Positions 1 through 9,152 of a stretch of DNA of 34,626 nt are shown piece after piece. The stretch is taken from contig SCVR01000117.1 in NCBI GenBank assembly GCA_004296805.1, forward strand, positions 1-34,626. The letters are read 5' to 3'. This stretch comes from Dehalococcoidia bacterium (GTDB lineage Bacteria > Chloroflexota > Dehalococcoidia > UBA2979). A program made the translations under genes and the position numbers. Numbering within the stretch: the first letter of the stretch is position 1; each line of letters starts with the position of its first letter. The notes under the pieces were generated by a model. The model searched no databases, was not told the DNA's origin, and was given only the letters and a program-made list of their open reading frames with translations.

Positions 1-756
1 CGGAGCGAGCGTGGGAGCCTCCACGTAGTCCGCGAGCGAGACGCGCAGTCGGCGCATCCCAAGGCGGATCCGAGTCTTCACCGTCCCGAGCGGATCGCCC
101 GTCCGCTCCGCGATCTCCTGCTGGGTCAGCCCGCCGAAGTAGGCGAGTTCGATCACTTCTCGCTGGGCGGCCGGCAGGCGGGTCATTGCCGCACGTACCA
201 CCACCCGCATCTCCGACAGGATGACCCCCACCTCTGGGTCATCAAAGCGGTCGCCCCCGGCAATCTCCCGATCTGGATCCTCGTCACGCTCCTCGGACCG
301 GAACCGGCGGTTGCGCCGCCGCAACTCGTCCAACGCCCGATTCCGGGTTACGGACATCATCCAGGAGACGAATCGTCCCCGCGCCGGATCGAACGAGGTC
401 GGCTGCCGCCAGAGGCGGTGGAAGACCTCCTGCACCACATCCTCCGCGAGGTGGTTGTCGTGCAGGACCCGGAGGCTCACGGAGAAGACGAGGGCCCCGT
501 AGCGGTCATACAGCCGCTCAAGCGCCTCCACCTCTCCACGAGCGATGGCCGCAACCAGGTCGGCGTCCTCGGCCGCGCGGTCGCGCCGTGGATCGTCGCC
601 TGTAGTTGTTACGTCTCTGAGCCGGGCTCGGATTCGCGCCCGCGCTGTGGAAAGCGCGGACGGAAATGCTTCGCTGTCCCGCGCCGGAGACGACGATCGG
701 GACCGCGGCGCCGGAACTTCGCGCAGATCGTCAGAAGTGGAATCTGGCTTGCTCAC
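1..756 (-). CDS. ECF-type RNA polymerase sigma-70 factor (3' end truncated by window edge)
   Basis: Manual minus-strand reading from GTG at 756: VSKPDSTSDD...ALERLYDRYGALVFSVSLRVL...AEDVVQEVFHRLWR...RGRFVSWMMSVTRNRALDELRRRNRR...LPAAQREVIELAYFGGLTQQEIAERTGDPLGTVKTRIRLGMRRLR; typical sigma region 2 and region 4. Confidence 0.93.
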   Translation of the reverse strand, partial: MSKPDSTSDDLREVPAPRSRSSSPARDSEAFPSALSTARARIRARLRDVTTTGDDPRRDRAAEDADLVAAIARGEVEALERLYDRYGALVFSVSLRVLHDNHLAEDVVQEVFHRLWRQPTSFDPARGRFVSWMMSVTRNRALDELRRRNRRFRSEERDEDPDREIAGGDRFDDPEVGVILSEMRVVVRAAMTRLPAAQREVIELAYFGGLTQQEIAERTGDPLGTVKTRIRLGMRRLRVSLADYVEAPTLAP

Positions 757-870
757 CGTTGGCCTCGTAGACCCCGGTTGTGGTGGTGCGGCAATCGTAC
801 GCCAGGGGTTGCGGGGGTGCGTGATGGCCCGCGCGATCGGCTACGTGTACGGCAGCGTCAGACGACGGGG

Positions 871-1701
871 TTAGACCGCTGCACCGGTGGTGAACAGCAG
901 GCCACGCGCCAGTACTTCGCCGGCGAGCACCGCCCCCAGAGCGATGTAGAGGAGGCCCGTCGCGGACATCATTCCGCGGATCTGCGCCGACTTGAAGGCC
1001 AGCCACGTCACGCCGATCGGGAACACGAGCCCGACACCGACGCGGAGCCAGAACGCCGGGTTCGCCAGCAGGCCGATGTCGGCGCCGTCCGACATCGGAA
1101 CCTCGCGCACGGGGAGGATGGCACCAGCCAGCACCAGCACAGCCTGCACCCCGAGCGCCGCGAGGACGACCAGCGACATCTGCTCCATGGGCTCCTTCGG
1201 AAGTCGCCCGGAGGTCAGGTACCAGTGCCCCCATGTCATCGCCATGAGCGCCCCGCCGAGGACCGCAGTCGATGCCACCATCGACAGGGCGACACCCGCG
1301 AACGACCACGCAGGCGCGGAGAGGTATCCCGCAAGGAGCAGCAGATCGACCACACCGACCGCACTCCCCACGGTCCCCGAGAGCGCGCCTGCCCGACGCC
1401 GCTGGGCGAAGGCGGCGACCGCATACACGCCCGAGCAGGCGACGAAAGCCACGAGCACGACGGTGAAGGGCCAGAGCCAGCCATCAGAGAGCGCGTAGCC
1501 GTCGAGTTCGGTGCGGCGGTCGAGTGTCGTCACGGTCCAGAGCGCGAGGAGCCCGAGCGGCAGGACGAACATCGCCCCAGCCTTCACGTAACCGGCGGTG
1601 ACCTGACGGCGCGCATCGAACACGGTGACCATGGCGAGCGAGCCCACGGCCATTTCGACCAGCAGGACGAGGACGGTGTACGGAAGGGAGGCGGAGTTCA
1701 C
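871..1701 (-). CDS. Multi-pass integral membrane protein of unknown function
   Basis: ORF 276 aa with repeated hydrophobic segments; GTG start preceded by TTGACC-N17-GACCAT. Confidence 0.7.
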   Translation of the reverse strand: MNSASLPYTVLVLLVEMAVGSLAMVTVFDARRQVTAGYVKAGAMFVLPLGLLALWTVTTLDRRTELDGYALSDGWLWPFTVVLVAFVACSGVYAVAAFAQRRRAGALSGTVGSAVGVVDLLLLAGYLSAPAWSFAGVALSMVASTAVLGGALMAMTWGHWYLTSGRLPKEPMEQMSLVVLAALGVQAVLVLAGAILPVREVPMSDGADIGLLANPAFWLRVGVGLVFPIGVTWLAFKSAQIRGMMSATGLLYIALGAVLAGEVLARGLLFTTGAAV

Positions 1702-1732
1702 GCCTCGATGGTCGCGGCGGGGGATCGCTGGG

Positions 1733-2209
1733 TCAACGCGGCACCTTGAACGGGCGGAGCGGCGTGGCGCTCGCGACGTAGAGTGGGTGTCGGGGGTGCC
1801 CGCTGCCGGTCAGGCCCAGACACCACACCGGGCCGGGCAGCGCACGCGCGCTGCGCCTCGCTGCGGCGGCCAGTGGCGCGGGGACGTTCCCCCAGCCGGC
1901 TACCACCCAATCAGCACGACCCAGCGCCCGACGCACGGCCTGGCGGTTCGCGGCGCCTGAGGCATCGGCCGCACGCGGGAGGTCGGAAGGCCTCGTGGCG
2001 ACGAAGGCGAAGAGGTTGACGACCTCGACGCTCCCAGCGCCCCAGGCCCGCGCGAAGGCCACACAGCGCCTGAGGGTCCGGTCGTCGTCCCGCGCGTCTG
2101 CCGTAGAGGGGTTGAGAAGGAGCCAGCAGACTCGGGGCCCGTCTCCCCATGACCGACCGAGGCTGTAGCGGTAGCGGCGATCCCGCGAGAACGAAGCCCA
2201 GCCGCTCAC
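1733..2209 (-). CDS. DUF1643 domain-containing protein
   Basis: RDRRYRYSLGRSWGDGPRVCWLLLNPSTADARDDDRTLRRCVAFARAWGAGSVEVVNLFAF is the DUF1643 signature. Confidence 0.85.
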   Translation of the reverse strand: MSGWASFSRDRRYRYSLGRSWGDGPRVCWLLLNPSTADARDDDRTLRRCVAFARAWGAGSVEVVNLFAFVATRPSDLPRAADASGAANRQAVRRALGRADWVVAGWGNVPAPLAAAARRSARALPGPVWCLGLTGSGHPRHPLYVASATPLRPFKVPR

Positions 2210-2221
2210 CAGGCGCGGAGC

Positions 2222-2593
2222 CTAGGCGAGCGAGGCGACATCGACGCCGTACTGGACGACTCCGAGCAGGTTCCCCGCCGGGTCCACGAAGTCCAGCGAC
2301 ACGCCTCCCGGAATCGCGTGATAGCCCTCGGGGATCGGCACGCCGTGCGATTCGAGGTGGCTGCGAACCGCGGCGACGTCCTGCACGCGGAACCTCGGCT
2401 GACTACCCTGCCCACCGGCCCCGATGTGCAGTCCCAGGTCGATGTTCGCGACTCGAACACGCACCCAGTGCGGGAGGTCGTCCTCGATGACGGTGCCGCC
2501 CATGACGTCTCGATAGAAGGCCGCGAGCACGGCCACATCCGGTCCGCTCACGAGCAGGTGGTCCAGGAGCCCGAGCCGCGGTCCGTCTGCCAT
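2222..2593 (-). CDS. VOC (glyoxalase/bleomycin resistance) family protein
   Basis: MADGPRLGLLDHLLVSGPDVAVLAAFYRDVMGGTVIED...VSLDFVDPAGNLLGVVQ; start trimmed from the 153-aa ORF to the internal ATG. Confidence 0.8.
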   Translation of the reverse strand: MADGPRLGLLDHLLVSGPDVAVLAAFYRDVMGGTVIEDDLPHWVRVRVANIDLGLHIGAGGQGSQPRFRVQDVAAVRSHLESHGVPIPEGYHAIPGGVSLDFVDPAGNLLGVVQYGVDVASLA

Positions 2594-2666
2594 CACGCCC
2601 TCGATCCTGTCCACGGGTGCCAGCGGCCCATTGCCTCGCCGCGCCGGGAGGCGCACCATCCTCATC

Positions 2667-3197
2667 ATGCCGCAGTACGTCACCGCTGTGCATGGCGACC
2701 GCCGTCGCTACCTCGTGAAGGCCCTCCGCGAGGTGGGCCGCCGCATCACCCGGCTCGTCTCCGGTGTGGACGAGCACCTGCTGGACGTGGTGCCGGGAGG
2801 CGAGGAGCGGAGCATCGCGCAGATCGTGGGCGACCTCCGGGACGCGGAACGCGAGGACCAGCAGGCGCTCGAGGCCATGCTCCGCATCGACGGCTCCAAC
2901 ATCGCTGCCCGTAGCAGTGAGCGCGCGATCGAGCCCGCGCGGTACGACGCGGACGATGTGGCGGAACTGCTGTGGGACTTCGCCACGCTGCGCGAGGAAA
3001 CGTTGTGGATCCTCGAAAGCGCAGGGGGGCGATGGCGGAACGTCGGTATCCACCCGTTCCGTGGCGAGGTCGAGGTACTCACGTGGGTGCAGGAGATGTC
3101 GGAGCGTGACTTGGACGCGATGTGGCGTATCCAGCGCATCCGTGATCTGACGCGTCAACCGGACGAGCCGCCAGTGGCAGGCGACCCCGACCTCTAG
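2667..3197 (+). CDS. DinB-like four-helix bundle protein
   Basis: MPQYVTAVHGDRRRYLVKALREVGRRITRLVSGVDEHLLDVVPGGEERSIAQIVGDLRDAEREDQQALEAML...; DinB/YfiT-like pattern. Confidence 0.7.
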   Translation: MPQYVTAVHGDRRRYLVKALREVGRRITRLVSGVDEHLLDVVPGGEERSIAQIVGDLRDAEREDQQALEAMLRIDGSNIAARSSERAIEPARYDADDVAELLWDFATLREETLWILESAGGRWRNVGIHPFRGEVEVLTWVQEMSERDLDAMWRIQRIRDLTRQPDEPPVAGDPDL

Positions 3198-3203
3198 GCG
3201 CGG

Positions 3204-4883
3204 CTAATCGAGGTCGTCGCTGTCCTCATCGTCGAGCGTGTCTCCGAACCCAACGAGGGCCACCGCAGCCGCAACGAGGGCCTCAGCGTCCGTGATGGGC
3301 GCGGAACAGTCGCGGCCTGCGCAGACGTAGGCCACACGCGGGCGGTCGATCGGGACGCCGAGGTCGCGCATCAACCCGGTGTCCTCTGCCAGCGACAAGC
3401 GCTGGACGGTCCGCGCGGCCACTGGCAAGCGAAGCGCGGCACGGTGCAGCGGGTCGACGACGCCATCTGGCTCGCCCACCGGGTACTCACCCACCACCTT
3501 CACCTCGGGTTCGGCGGTGAGCAGGCGATCCACCACCCGGGCGAAGGAGGCCACGGCAGCGCCGCGTCCCTCGAAACCTGGAGCGACCGCAGCCAGCGTC
3601 TCAGTGGCAACATCGAGGTAGCGGTCGTCATGGGTCAGCCGCGCCAGCCAGAGGTTGGCCTCGGCAGCGGCGACGTTCAGGGCGAAGGGGATCACGGCCT
3701 CGTCCAGCAACCCCAATTCTTCATGGCCAATGGCAGTGTCCAGAAACCCATGGCCGCGCTCCCACCACCCTCGTTCGAGCGAGCGAGCGAGACTGCGGGC
3801 GTGCTCGAGGTAGGAACCACTGCCGTTGACTTCGTACGCGGTCAGGAGGGCCAGCAACGTTTCGACTTGATCACCCAGCAGTCCGAGCACGCGTGGGAGA
3901 CCGTCCCAGGCGTGGTAGACACCCGCCTCTCCAGCACGCATCCGGTAGGTGATGAACTCGATTGCGCGCATGCCGCGGGCCGTCCAGTCGCGCCGGTTGA
4001 AGGCCGCGCCTGCCTCGATCAGGCCGCGTGCGGCACGTGCGGAGGAGTCCGCGTAGACCGGGGCGCCTGCCGGCGGCAGTGCGTGCCGGATCCCACCGGC
4101 GGAGTCGCCCAGGGCAGCATCGAGGAAGGCGACCGCCTCCTCGACGGTCTCGCGCGTGGCCTCGGCGTACTCCGGGTCCTCCCGCGCGAGTTCGGAGACG
4201 GCCAGCAGCGCATCGCCCACGTCGCTCCCACGGCACACGGAGCCCGGCCGGGAGACGCGACGCAATGACGTCGTGGCGATGCTTCGCGCCCGCTCGATCG
4301 CGCCGGAGGTGCGTCGCCGGTGGTGGGCGTAGCGCCAGAAGCGCGCAACTTCGGGAGACTCTTCGGTGTCCGGCAGCAGGTCGAGCGTGATGTCGAGGAT
4401 GGCCGGCGTCAGAGAGGAGCCGGCTCGACGATATGAGCCGGCGGCGCGTTCGGCGGCGCGGGTGATGCGGCCGGTTTCGGCCTCGTTCAGCACGTCGCCT
4501 CGGTCACCGTCCCATCGAGCGAGCGCGGAGGTGGCGAGCATCACGACGGCGTCCGCGTTCGGCTCGGCGCGGTCGAACGGCTCGCCCTCGGGCGTGAGCG
4601 CGAGCACGACCGGTGCGGGGCCGTAGCGGACGGCGACATCCGGCCGTTCGTCGACATCCACGCGAACGGTGACGAAACGCTCGGCCAGCGCTCGGAGGCG
4701 CGCATCCGCGAGGGCGTCGTGCAGGCGGCGATCTGCGCCGTCCCAGGCACCGCCAATGACGAGCAGGATGGGGCGGGCCGAGTCACGGGCGAGGTCAAAG
4801 GCCTCGGAGTCCCATGCGCGCCAGGGCAGCGCGTCCGACCAATCGGTCGAGGAGAGGGACACCGCATGTAAGTCGTCGGGCAC
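3204..4883 (-). CDS. DUF255/YyaL (thioredoxin-like + alpha/alpha barrel) family protein, degenerate thioredoxin motif
   Basis: WRAWDSEAFDLARDSARPILLVIGG...VTVRVDVDERPDVAVRYG...LTPEGEPF and C-terminal AYVCAGRDCSAPITDAEAL; GTG start with GGAGG chosen inside the 569-aa ORF. Confidence 0.8.
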   Translation of the reverse strand: MPDDLHAVSLSSTDWSDALPWRAWDSEAFDLARDSARPILLVIGGAWDGADRRLHDALADARLRALAERFVTVRVDVDERPDVAVRYGPAPVVLALTPEGEPFDRAEPNADAVVMLATSALARWDGDRGDVLNEAETGRITRAAERAAGSYRRAGSSLTPAILDITLDLLPDTEESPEVARFWRYAHHRRRTSGAIERARSIATTSLRRVSRPGSVCRGSDVGDALLAVSELAREDPEYAEATRETVEEAVAFLDAALGDSAGGIRHALPPAGAPVYADSSARAARGLIEAGAAFNRRDWTARGMRAIEFITYRMRAGEAGVYHAWDGLPRVLGLLGDQVETLLALLTAYEVNGSGSYLEHARSLARSLERGWWERGHGFLDTAIGHEELGLLDEAVIPFALNVAAAEANLWLARLTHDDRYLDVATETLAAVAPGFEGRGAAVASFARVVDRLLTAEPEVKVVGEYPVGEPDGVVDPLHRAALRLPVAARTVQRLSLAEDTGLMRDLGVPIDRPRVAYVCAGRDCSAPITDAEALVAAAVALVGFGDTLDDEDSDDLD

Positions 4884-4934
4884 GTTGGCGCCTCCGCATA
4901 TGGAGGTTAGCACGCGCTCCGGTGGCGCCCGGCC

Positions 4935-5468
4935 CTACAGCCCGATGACGTCCGCGTGGCCGAGGAGCCCGCGCGCCATCGTGACACTCCCGAGGTGGCC
5001 GTTCCCGTGCGCGATCAGGACCTGCCACATGTGCTCGGCACGGGCGCGTTCACCCCATGGCCGGACGGGAGAGATGGTGTCGAGATACGCCTGACTCATC
5101 GCCTCCAGCCGAGGCAGGACGCCCACCTTCACGGCCTCGATGTATTCGACCATTGCGGACGGCTCGGGGAATCGGAGCGCGTACGCCTCCTCGGGTGGCA
5201 TCCCGGTGCCTTGCGCCGTCTTCGGGAGGCCGAAGCGGGTGTCGTAACCGTCACGGAGCCAGATGGGCTGATCGCGGTCGAAGGCGAAGAACAGGACGTT
5301 GTCCACGGTGCGGGCGACGTGCCACATCTCGAATGCGATCGAGTTCGCGCTCGGTGCCCCACGGAAGTGGATCTGGTCGTGCGTCAGGTCAACGAGGCTC
5401 TTCGAGCAATTGTCGAGCAGCCGTCCCACCAGCAGGGAAAGATGCGCCCCCGTCGTCGTCTCGGCCAT
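4935..5468 (-). CDS. DinB family protein
   Basis: MAETTTGAHLSLLVGRLLDNCSKSLVDLTHDQIHF...EMWHVARTVDNVLFFAF...HMWQVLIAHGNGHLGSVTMARGLLG. Confidence 0.75.
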   Translation of the reverse strand: MAETTTGAHLSLLVGRLLDNCSKSLVDLTHDQIHFRGAPSANSIAFEMWHVARTVDNVLFFAFDRDQPIWLRDGYDTRFGLPKTAQGTGMPPEEAYALRFPEPSAMVEYIEAVKVGVLPRLEAMSQAYLDTISPVRPWGERARAEHMWQVLIAHGNGHLGSVTMARGLLGHADVIGL

Positions 5469-5512
5469 CGTCCACCTCGATCCCTTCGCACGTCCGATGC
5501 GCGAACGAGTGC

Positions 5513-5938
5513 CTAGACACGGTTGCGGCGGGAGAGCATCACGACGATGACGCCGATGGTGATGAGGAGCAGCGGGCCACCGGCGAAGCCGGGCATCCAC
5601 CCGCCGTGCATCCAGCCCATCCCCATCCAGCCGATGCGACCCATCAGGAGCCAGGCGCCTACGGCGAGCAGGCCGAGACCGATGATGAACCCGGTGTCAC
5701 CTCGCTCACGCGCCGTTGCCGGTCGTGCGGCGGCCGCTGCGGACTCCGGGAGCACGATCCACAGGACGATGTAACCCATGAACGTGAGGCCCCCGACGGG
5801 GCCGACCAGCAGCAGCAGGACCGCGATCACCCGAACCAACGTCGGGTCGATCGCGAAGTACTCGCCAATGCCACCGCAGACACCGCCGAGGCGACGGTCG
5901 TGGCTGCGCGTCAACCTTCGGGGAGTTGGTTCGTTCAT
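5513..5938 (-). CDS. PspC domain-containing membrane protein
   Basis: RRLTRSHDRRLGGVCGGIGEYFAIDPTLVRVIAVLLLLVGPVGGLTFMGYIVLWIVLPE, classic PspC domain. Confidence 0.93.
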   Translation of the reverse strand: MNEPTPRRLTRSHDRRLGGVCGGIGEYFAIDPTLVRVIAVLLLLVGPVGGLTFMGYIVLWIVLPESAAAAARPATARERGDTGFIIGLGLLAVGAWLLMGRIGWMGMGWMHGGWMPGFAGGPLLLITIGVIVVMLSRRNRV

Positions 5939-5949
5939 CGGACGCTGCC

Positions 5950-6393
5950 TTACGCACGCTCGCGCACGAGGCGCTCGATGACGTCGAGGTCGTGCTGCGA
6001 GATCTTGTGGACGTTGCCGCGGAAGCACATGCCCAACTTCTTCGGGCCGAACGGTTTCGTCTTCTCCAGAAGGTCGGTGATCTCGCGGATCTCGACGTAG
6101 TTACCGGGTTTCGCGATCACGACGGGCTTCGTCGGCAGGCGGAAGGGGTAGTCCTCTTCCTCCTTCACCTCAGAGTGGAGGCCAATGTCCTTCGTTTCCT
6201 CGCGGACCGGCCCGGTGACCTCGACGACCCCGCCAAACTGCACGACGCCGGTGAGGTAGTAGACGATGCGGTCGCCGGGCTGCATCTCTGCGGTCTGGCG
6301 GCGGCGCGAGGCCTTAAAGGGTGAGAGGTCGAACTTGCGCTTCCGCAGGATCTCGAAGTTCTCGGGCGTCCCCACATTGATCCACGCCTGCAT
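5950..6393 (-). CDS. EVE domain-containing protein
   Basis: MQAWINVGTPENFEILRKRKFDLSPFKASRRRQTAEMQPGDRIVYYLTGVVQFGGVVEVTG...; SD GAGGAG upstream. Confidence 0.82.
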   Translation of the reverse strand: MQAWINVGTPENFEILRKRKFDLSPFKASRRRQTAEMQPGDRIVYYLTGVVQFGGVVEVTGPVREETKDIGLHSEVKEEEDYPFRLPTKPVVIAKPGNYVEIREITDLLEKTKPFGPKKLGMCFRGNVHKISQHDLDVIERLVRERA

Positions 6394-6436
6394 TGCTCAC
6401 TCCTCGTGTCACGTGCGCAGGATACCCGGATAGCAA

Positions 6437-6460
6437 GAGGCCCTGCGTGGGCAGGGCCTC
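6437..6460 (-). terminator. Hairpin, candidate terminator downstream of the HesB/IscA gene
   Basis: Perfect 10-bp inverted repeat GAGGCCCTGC-GTGG-GCAGGGCCTC, about 33 bp after the stop codon; weak T tract. Confidence 0.65.
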
Positions 6461-6492
6461 GATGCGTGTCCAAGTTTGACGCTAGCTAGCAG

Positions 6493-6924
6493 CTAGCAGG
6501 GACGCGGCGTCCCCGGGTTCGAGCCCGTCTGGAAGGACGAGCCGCAGGCGCAGGACGAAACGGCGTTCGGGTTGTAGATGGTGAAACCGGACTTCATCAG
6601 GTCCTCGACGAAGTCGATCTCGGCGCCCGAGATCATTGGGACGGACTCGCGGTCGAGGACCACGTTCACACCGCCATCGAGGACGACGATCTGGTCTTCG
6701 GCCTCGGCCTTCGGGGCGATCGCCATGCCGTACTGGTAGCCGGAGCAGCCACCACCGACGACGAAGACGCGGAGCATCCCGTCCGGGTAGCCCTTCGCCT
6801 CAAGGAGCGACTTCGCCTTCGTGGCGGCGCGCTCGGTCATCGTCACCACCGGGCCGAGGGCGACCGGAGCGGGCTGAGGCTTGCTGGAGATGGTGGCGCC
6901 CATACCGGGCAGCGGGATGCTCAT
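6493..6924 (-). CDS. HesB/IscA/ErpA-type iron-sulfur cluster assembly accessory protein
   Basis: MTERAATKAKSLLEAKGYPDGMLRVFVVGGGCSGYQYGMAIA...FVEDLMKSGFTIYNPNAVSSCACGSSF: the three conserved Cys of A-type carriers. Confidence 0.95.
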   Translation of the reverse strand: MSIPLPGMGATISSKPQPAPVALGPVVTMTERAATKAKSLLEAKGYPDGMLRVFVVGGGCSGYQYGMAIAPKAEAEDQIVVLDGGVNVVLDRESVPMISGAEIDFVEDLMKSGFTIYNPNAVSSCACGSSFQTGSNPGTPRPC

Positions 6925-7034
6925 AGAGACCTCCGGAGTCGTGCGCGCGGGGATCGCGCTGTCAGACTGCTCATGAATCATAACCGACCAACGTCACCCC
7001 TGCCTATGGGGAGTGACAGCCGCGTTCGACGGAG

Positions 7035-7727
7035 CTAGACGGCGGCCGGGGCGGCCTCCAGCGGGGAGCGGGGCACCGAGGTGGGGACAAGGTACCCGCA
7101 GACGAAGTCGCCAGGGAGCGATTCAGCGCGGAGCGGCTGGACGTCCACGCCCAGGATGCGGGACAGGAGCACGCGGTCATGGTCACAGGCGCCGTCGTGC
7201 TCGCCGAGGAGGCGGGTGCAGGGGCAGCCACGCCCCAGGAGGCTGAGGCCCGTCGGGCCCTCGGCGACCTCGAAGTCGAGGCCCTCCTCCGACAGGAGGT
7301 GGGCGACGGAGCGGACGCGCTCCGCAAGCGTGTCGCCCTCGACGCGTGCGCGGTACTCGCCAGCGAGGCGCTCTGCCATGCGCGCGAAGATCAGGTCCGC
7401 GAGCTCGGTGCCGGAGCGACCCGCGGTCTCCGCCGCGCTTAGCGAGACGATCTCGCTGAGCAAGCGGCGCGTCATGCGCACGTAGTGTTGACGGAACAAC
7501 TCGGAGCCGGAGTCAGTGATCGCGAAGATGTGGCGGGGGCGCCCGGTGCCACCTCGCTCTGGCGCGACGGACACGAACTTGTCGCGCAGCAGGAGGTCGA
7601 GGTGGCGACGCACGGTTGCGCCGGCCAACTTCAACTCGCGTGCAAGGTCGTCCACCCCCATGCGCTCCCGCCTGCGCAGGAGAGCGAGGATTTGCTCGCG
7701 AGTACCGTCAATGCCGTTCGTCGCCAT
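7035..7727 (-). CDS. SufR-like winged-helix Fe-S regulator
   Basis: N-terminal HTH (REQILALLRRRERMGVDDLARELKLAGATVRRHLDLLLRDKFV) and C-terminal Cys cluster GCPCTRLLGEHDGACDHDRVLLSRILG; flanked by hesB and cysteine desulfurase. Confidence 0.85.
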   Translation of the reverse strand: MATNGIDGTREQILALLRRRERMGVDDLARELKLAGATVRRHLDLLLRDKFVSVAPERGGTGRPRHIFAITDSGSELFRQHYVRMTRRLLSEIVSLSAAETAGRSGTELADLIFARMAERLAGEYRARVEGDTLAERVRSVAHLLSEEGLDFEVAEGPTGLSLLGRGCPCTRLLGEHDGACDHDRVLLSRILGVDVQPLRAESLPGDFVCGYLVPTSVPRSPLEAAPAAV

Positions 7728-7843
7728 CACCTCGATAGTAGGAGGGAGGGTGATCGTTTGCTACCACGCCCGTTGATGGGTGCGCCCGGCAGGAGGGATG
7801 CGCGGTTCCGCGGGCCGATCCGGGAAGTCCTATCCTCGGTGGC

Positions 7844-9070
7844 ATGACGGCGCAGCGCCCCGCGCGCATCTATCTGGACCACGCGGCGACGACGCCCCCT
7901 GACCCGTCTGTGGTCGAGGCGATGCTGCCGTACCTCACGACTCACTGGCACAACCCCTCCTCGATCTACGTCGAGGCGCAGGAGGCCCGCCGGGCGATCG
8001 ATGAGTCGCGGGCAGTCGTCGCACACCACGTTGGCGCGCGCGCCGAGGAGATCGTGTTCACCTCGGGAGGTTCAGAGGCGGACAACCTCGCGTTGCGTGG
8101 GGTCCTCGCAGCAACGAGGCAGCGAGGTCACCACGTGGTCATCTCCGCCGTCGAACACCACGCCATCCTCGACCCGGCGGAGCAACTCGAGCTGGACGGA
8201 CTCGCCGAGGTGACGCGGGTGGCCCCCGGCCTGGACGGGCGTGTCGACCCGGCCGCGGTAGAAGCCGCCGTCCGTGACGACACCGTGCTGGTGTCGGTCA
8301 TGCACGCAAACAACGAGGTGGGGGCGGTGAACGACATCGCCGCAATCTCGCGCGCGGTGCACGCGAAGAACCCTCGGACGACCGTGCACACCGATGCGGT
8401 CCAGTCTGCGGCGCACCTCGGCGTGCACGTGGACCGGCTTGGCGTCGACCTGATGACGGTGACGGCGCACAAGATGTACGGGCCGCGTGGCGCCGGTGCG
8501 CTGTACGTCCGCAGCGGGACGCCACTCGCGGGGCAGATCCTCGGTGGCGGCCAGGAGCGACGTATCCGCGCCGGCACCGAGGACACCGCCGCCATCGCCG
8601 GCTTCGCGCGCGCCATCACACTCGCCTCGGAGCGGCGCGAGGCAGACGTGTCGCACGAACGGCATCTGCAGGCGCGCCTGATCGAGGAGCTGCCGCGTCG
8701 CATCCCGCTCCTGGCAATCACCGGCCCGCGCGATCTCGACCACCGGCTGCCGGGCAACGTCTCGTGCTGCGTGGGGTTCGTCGAGGGCGAATCGATCCTG
8801 CTCGCGCTCGACCTCGCGGGCATCGCGGCGTCCTCGGGCTCCGCGTGCACCACCGGCTCCGTCGAGCCGAGCCATGTGCTGGTCGCGATGGGCGTGCCCG
8901 AGGATCTGGCGCGTGGATCGCTGAGGTTCACCCTCGGTCGCCAGAACACCGAGGCCGACGTGGAGCGGCTGCTGGCGGTGCTACCCGGTGCGGTCGCACG
9001 CCTGCGTGCGCTCTCACCGATCCCGGTCACGGAGGCGCCCGCCTCGTGGCTGCCGTGGCTCGCCTCGTAG
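7844..9070 (+). CDS. Cysteine desulfurase (NifS/IscS class)
   Basis: IYLDHAATTPPDPSVVEAM...FTSGGSEADNLAL...VTAHKMYGPRGAGALYVR (PLP Lys)...ASSGSACTTGSVEPSHVL (catalytic Cys). Confidence 0.96.
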   Translation: MTAQRPARIYLDHAATTPPDPSVVEAMLPYLTTHWHNPSSIYVEAQEARRAIDESRAVVAHHVGARAEEIVFTSGGSEADNLALRGVLAATRQRGHHVVISAVEHHAILDPAEQLELDGLAEVTRVAPGLDGRVDPAAVEAAVRDDTVLVSVMHANNEVGAVNDIAAISRAVHAKNPRTTVHTDAVQSAAHLGVHVDRLGVDLMTVTAHKMYGPRGAGALYVRSGTPLAGQILGGGQERRIRAGTEDTAAIAGFARAITLASERREADVSHERHLQARLIEELPRRIPLLAITGPRDLDHRLPGNVSCCVGFVEGESILLALDLAGIAASSGSACTTGSVEPSHVLVAMGVPEDLARGSLRFTLGRQNTEADVERLLAVLPGAVARLRALSPIPVTEAPASWLPWLAS

Positions 9071-9119
9071 GCGGCTGCGAGGTTTGCCGCCCTCGAAGGC
9101 CGGGCGTAGCATGCGGCGG

Positions 9120-9152
9120 ATGGCGAATCTGACAGCGGGGGCTCGCTTGTGA
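9120..9152 (+). other. Candidate 10-codon uORF overlapping the nuoB start
   Basis: ATG GCG AAT CTG ACA GCG GGG GCT CGC TTG TGA ([10 protein letters not shown]); TAGCAT ends 7 nt upstream; its TGA overlaps the GTG of nuoB. Confidence 0.4.

Noticed and set aside
418-1749. 443-aa plus-strand ORF over the sigma factor and membrane protein
   Set aside because: Composition is low-complexity R/E/H; the minus-strand sigma factor and membrane protein are clear.
6481-6499. GCTAGC tandem repeats near the hesB stop
   Set aside because: Very short, no array structure; likely incidental.
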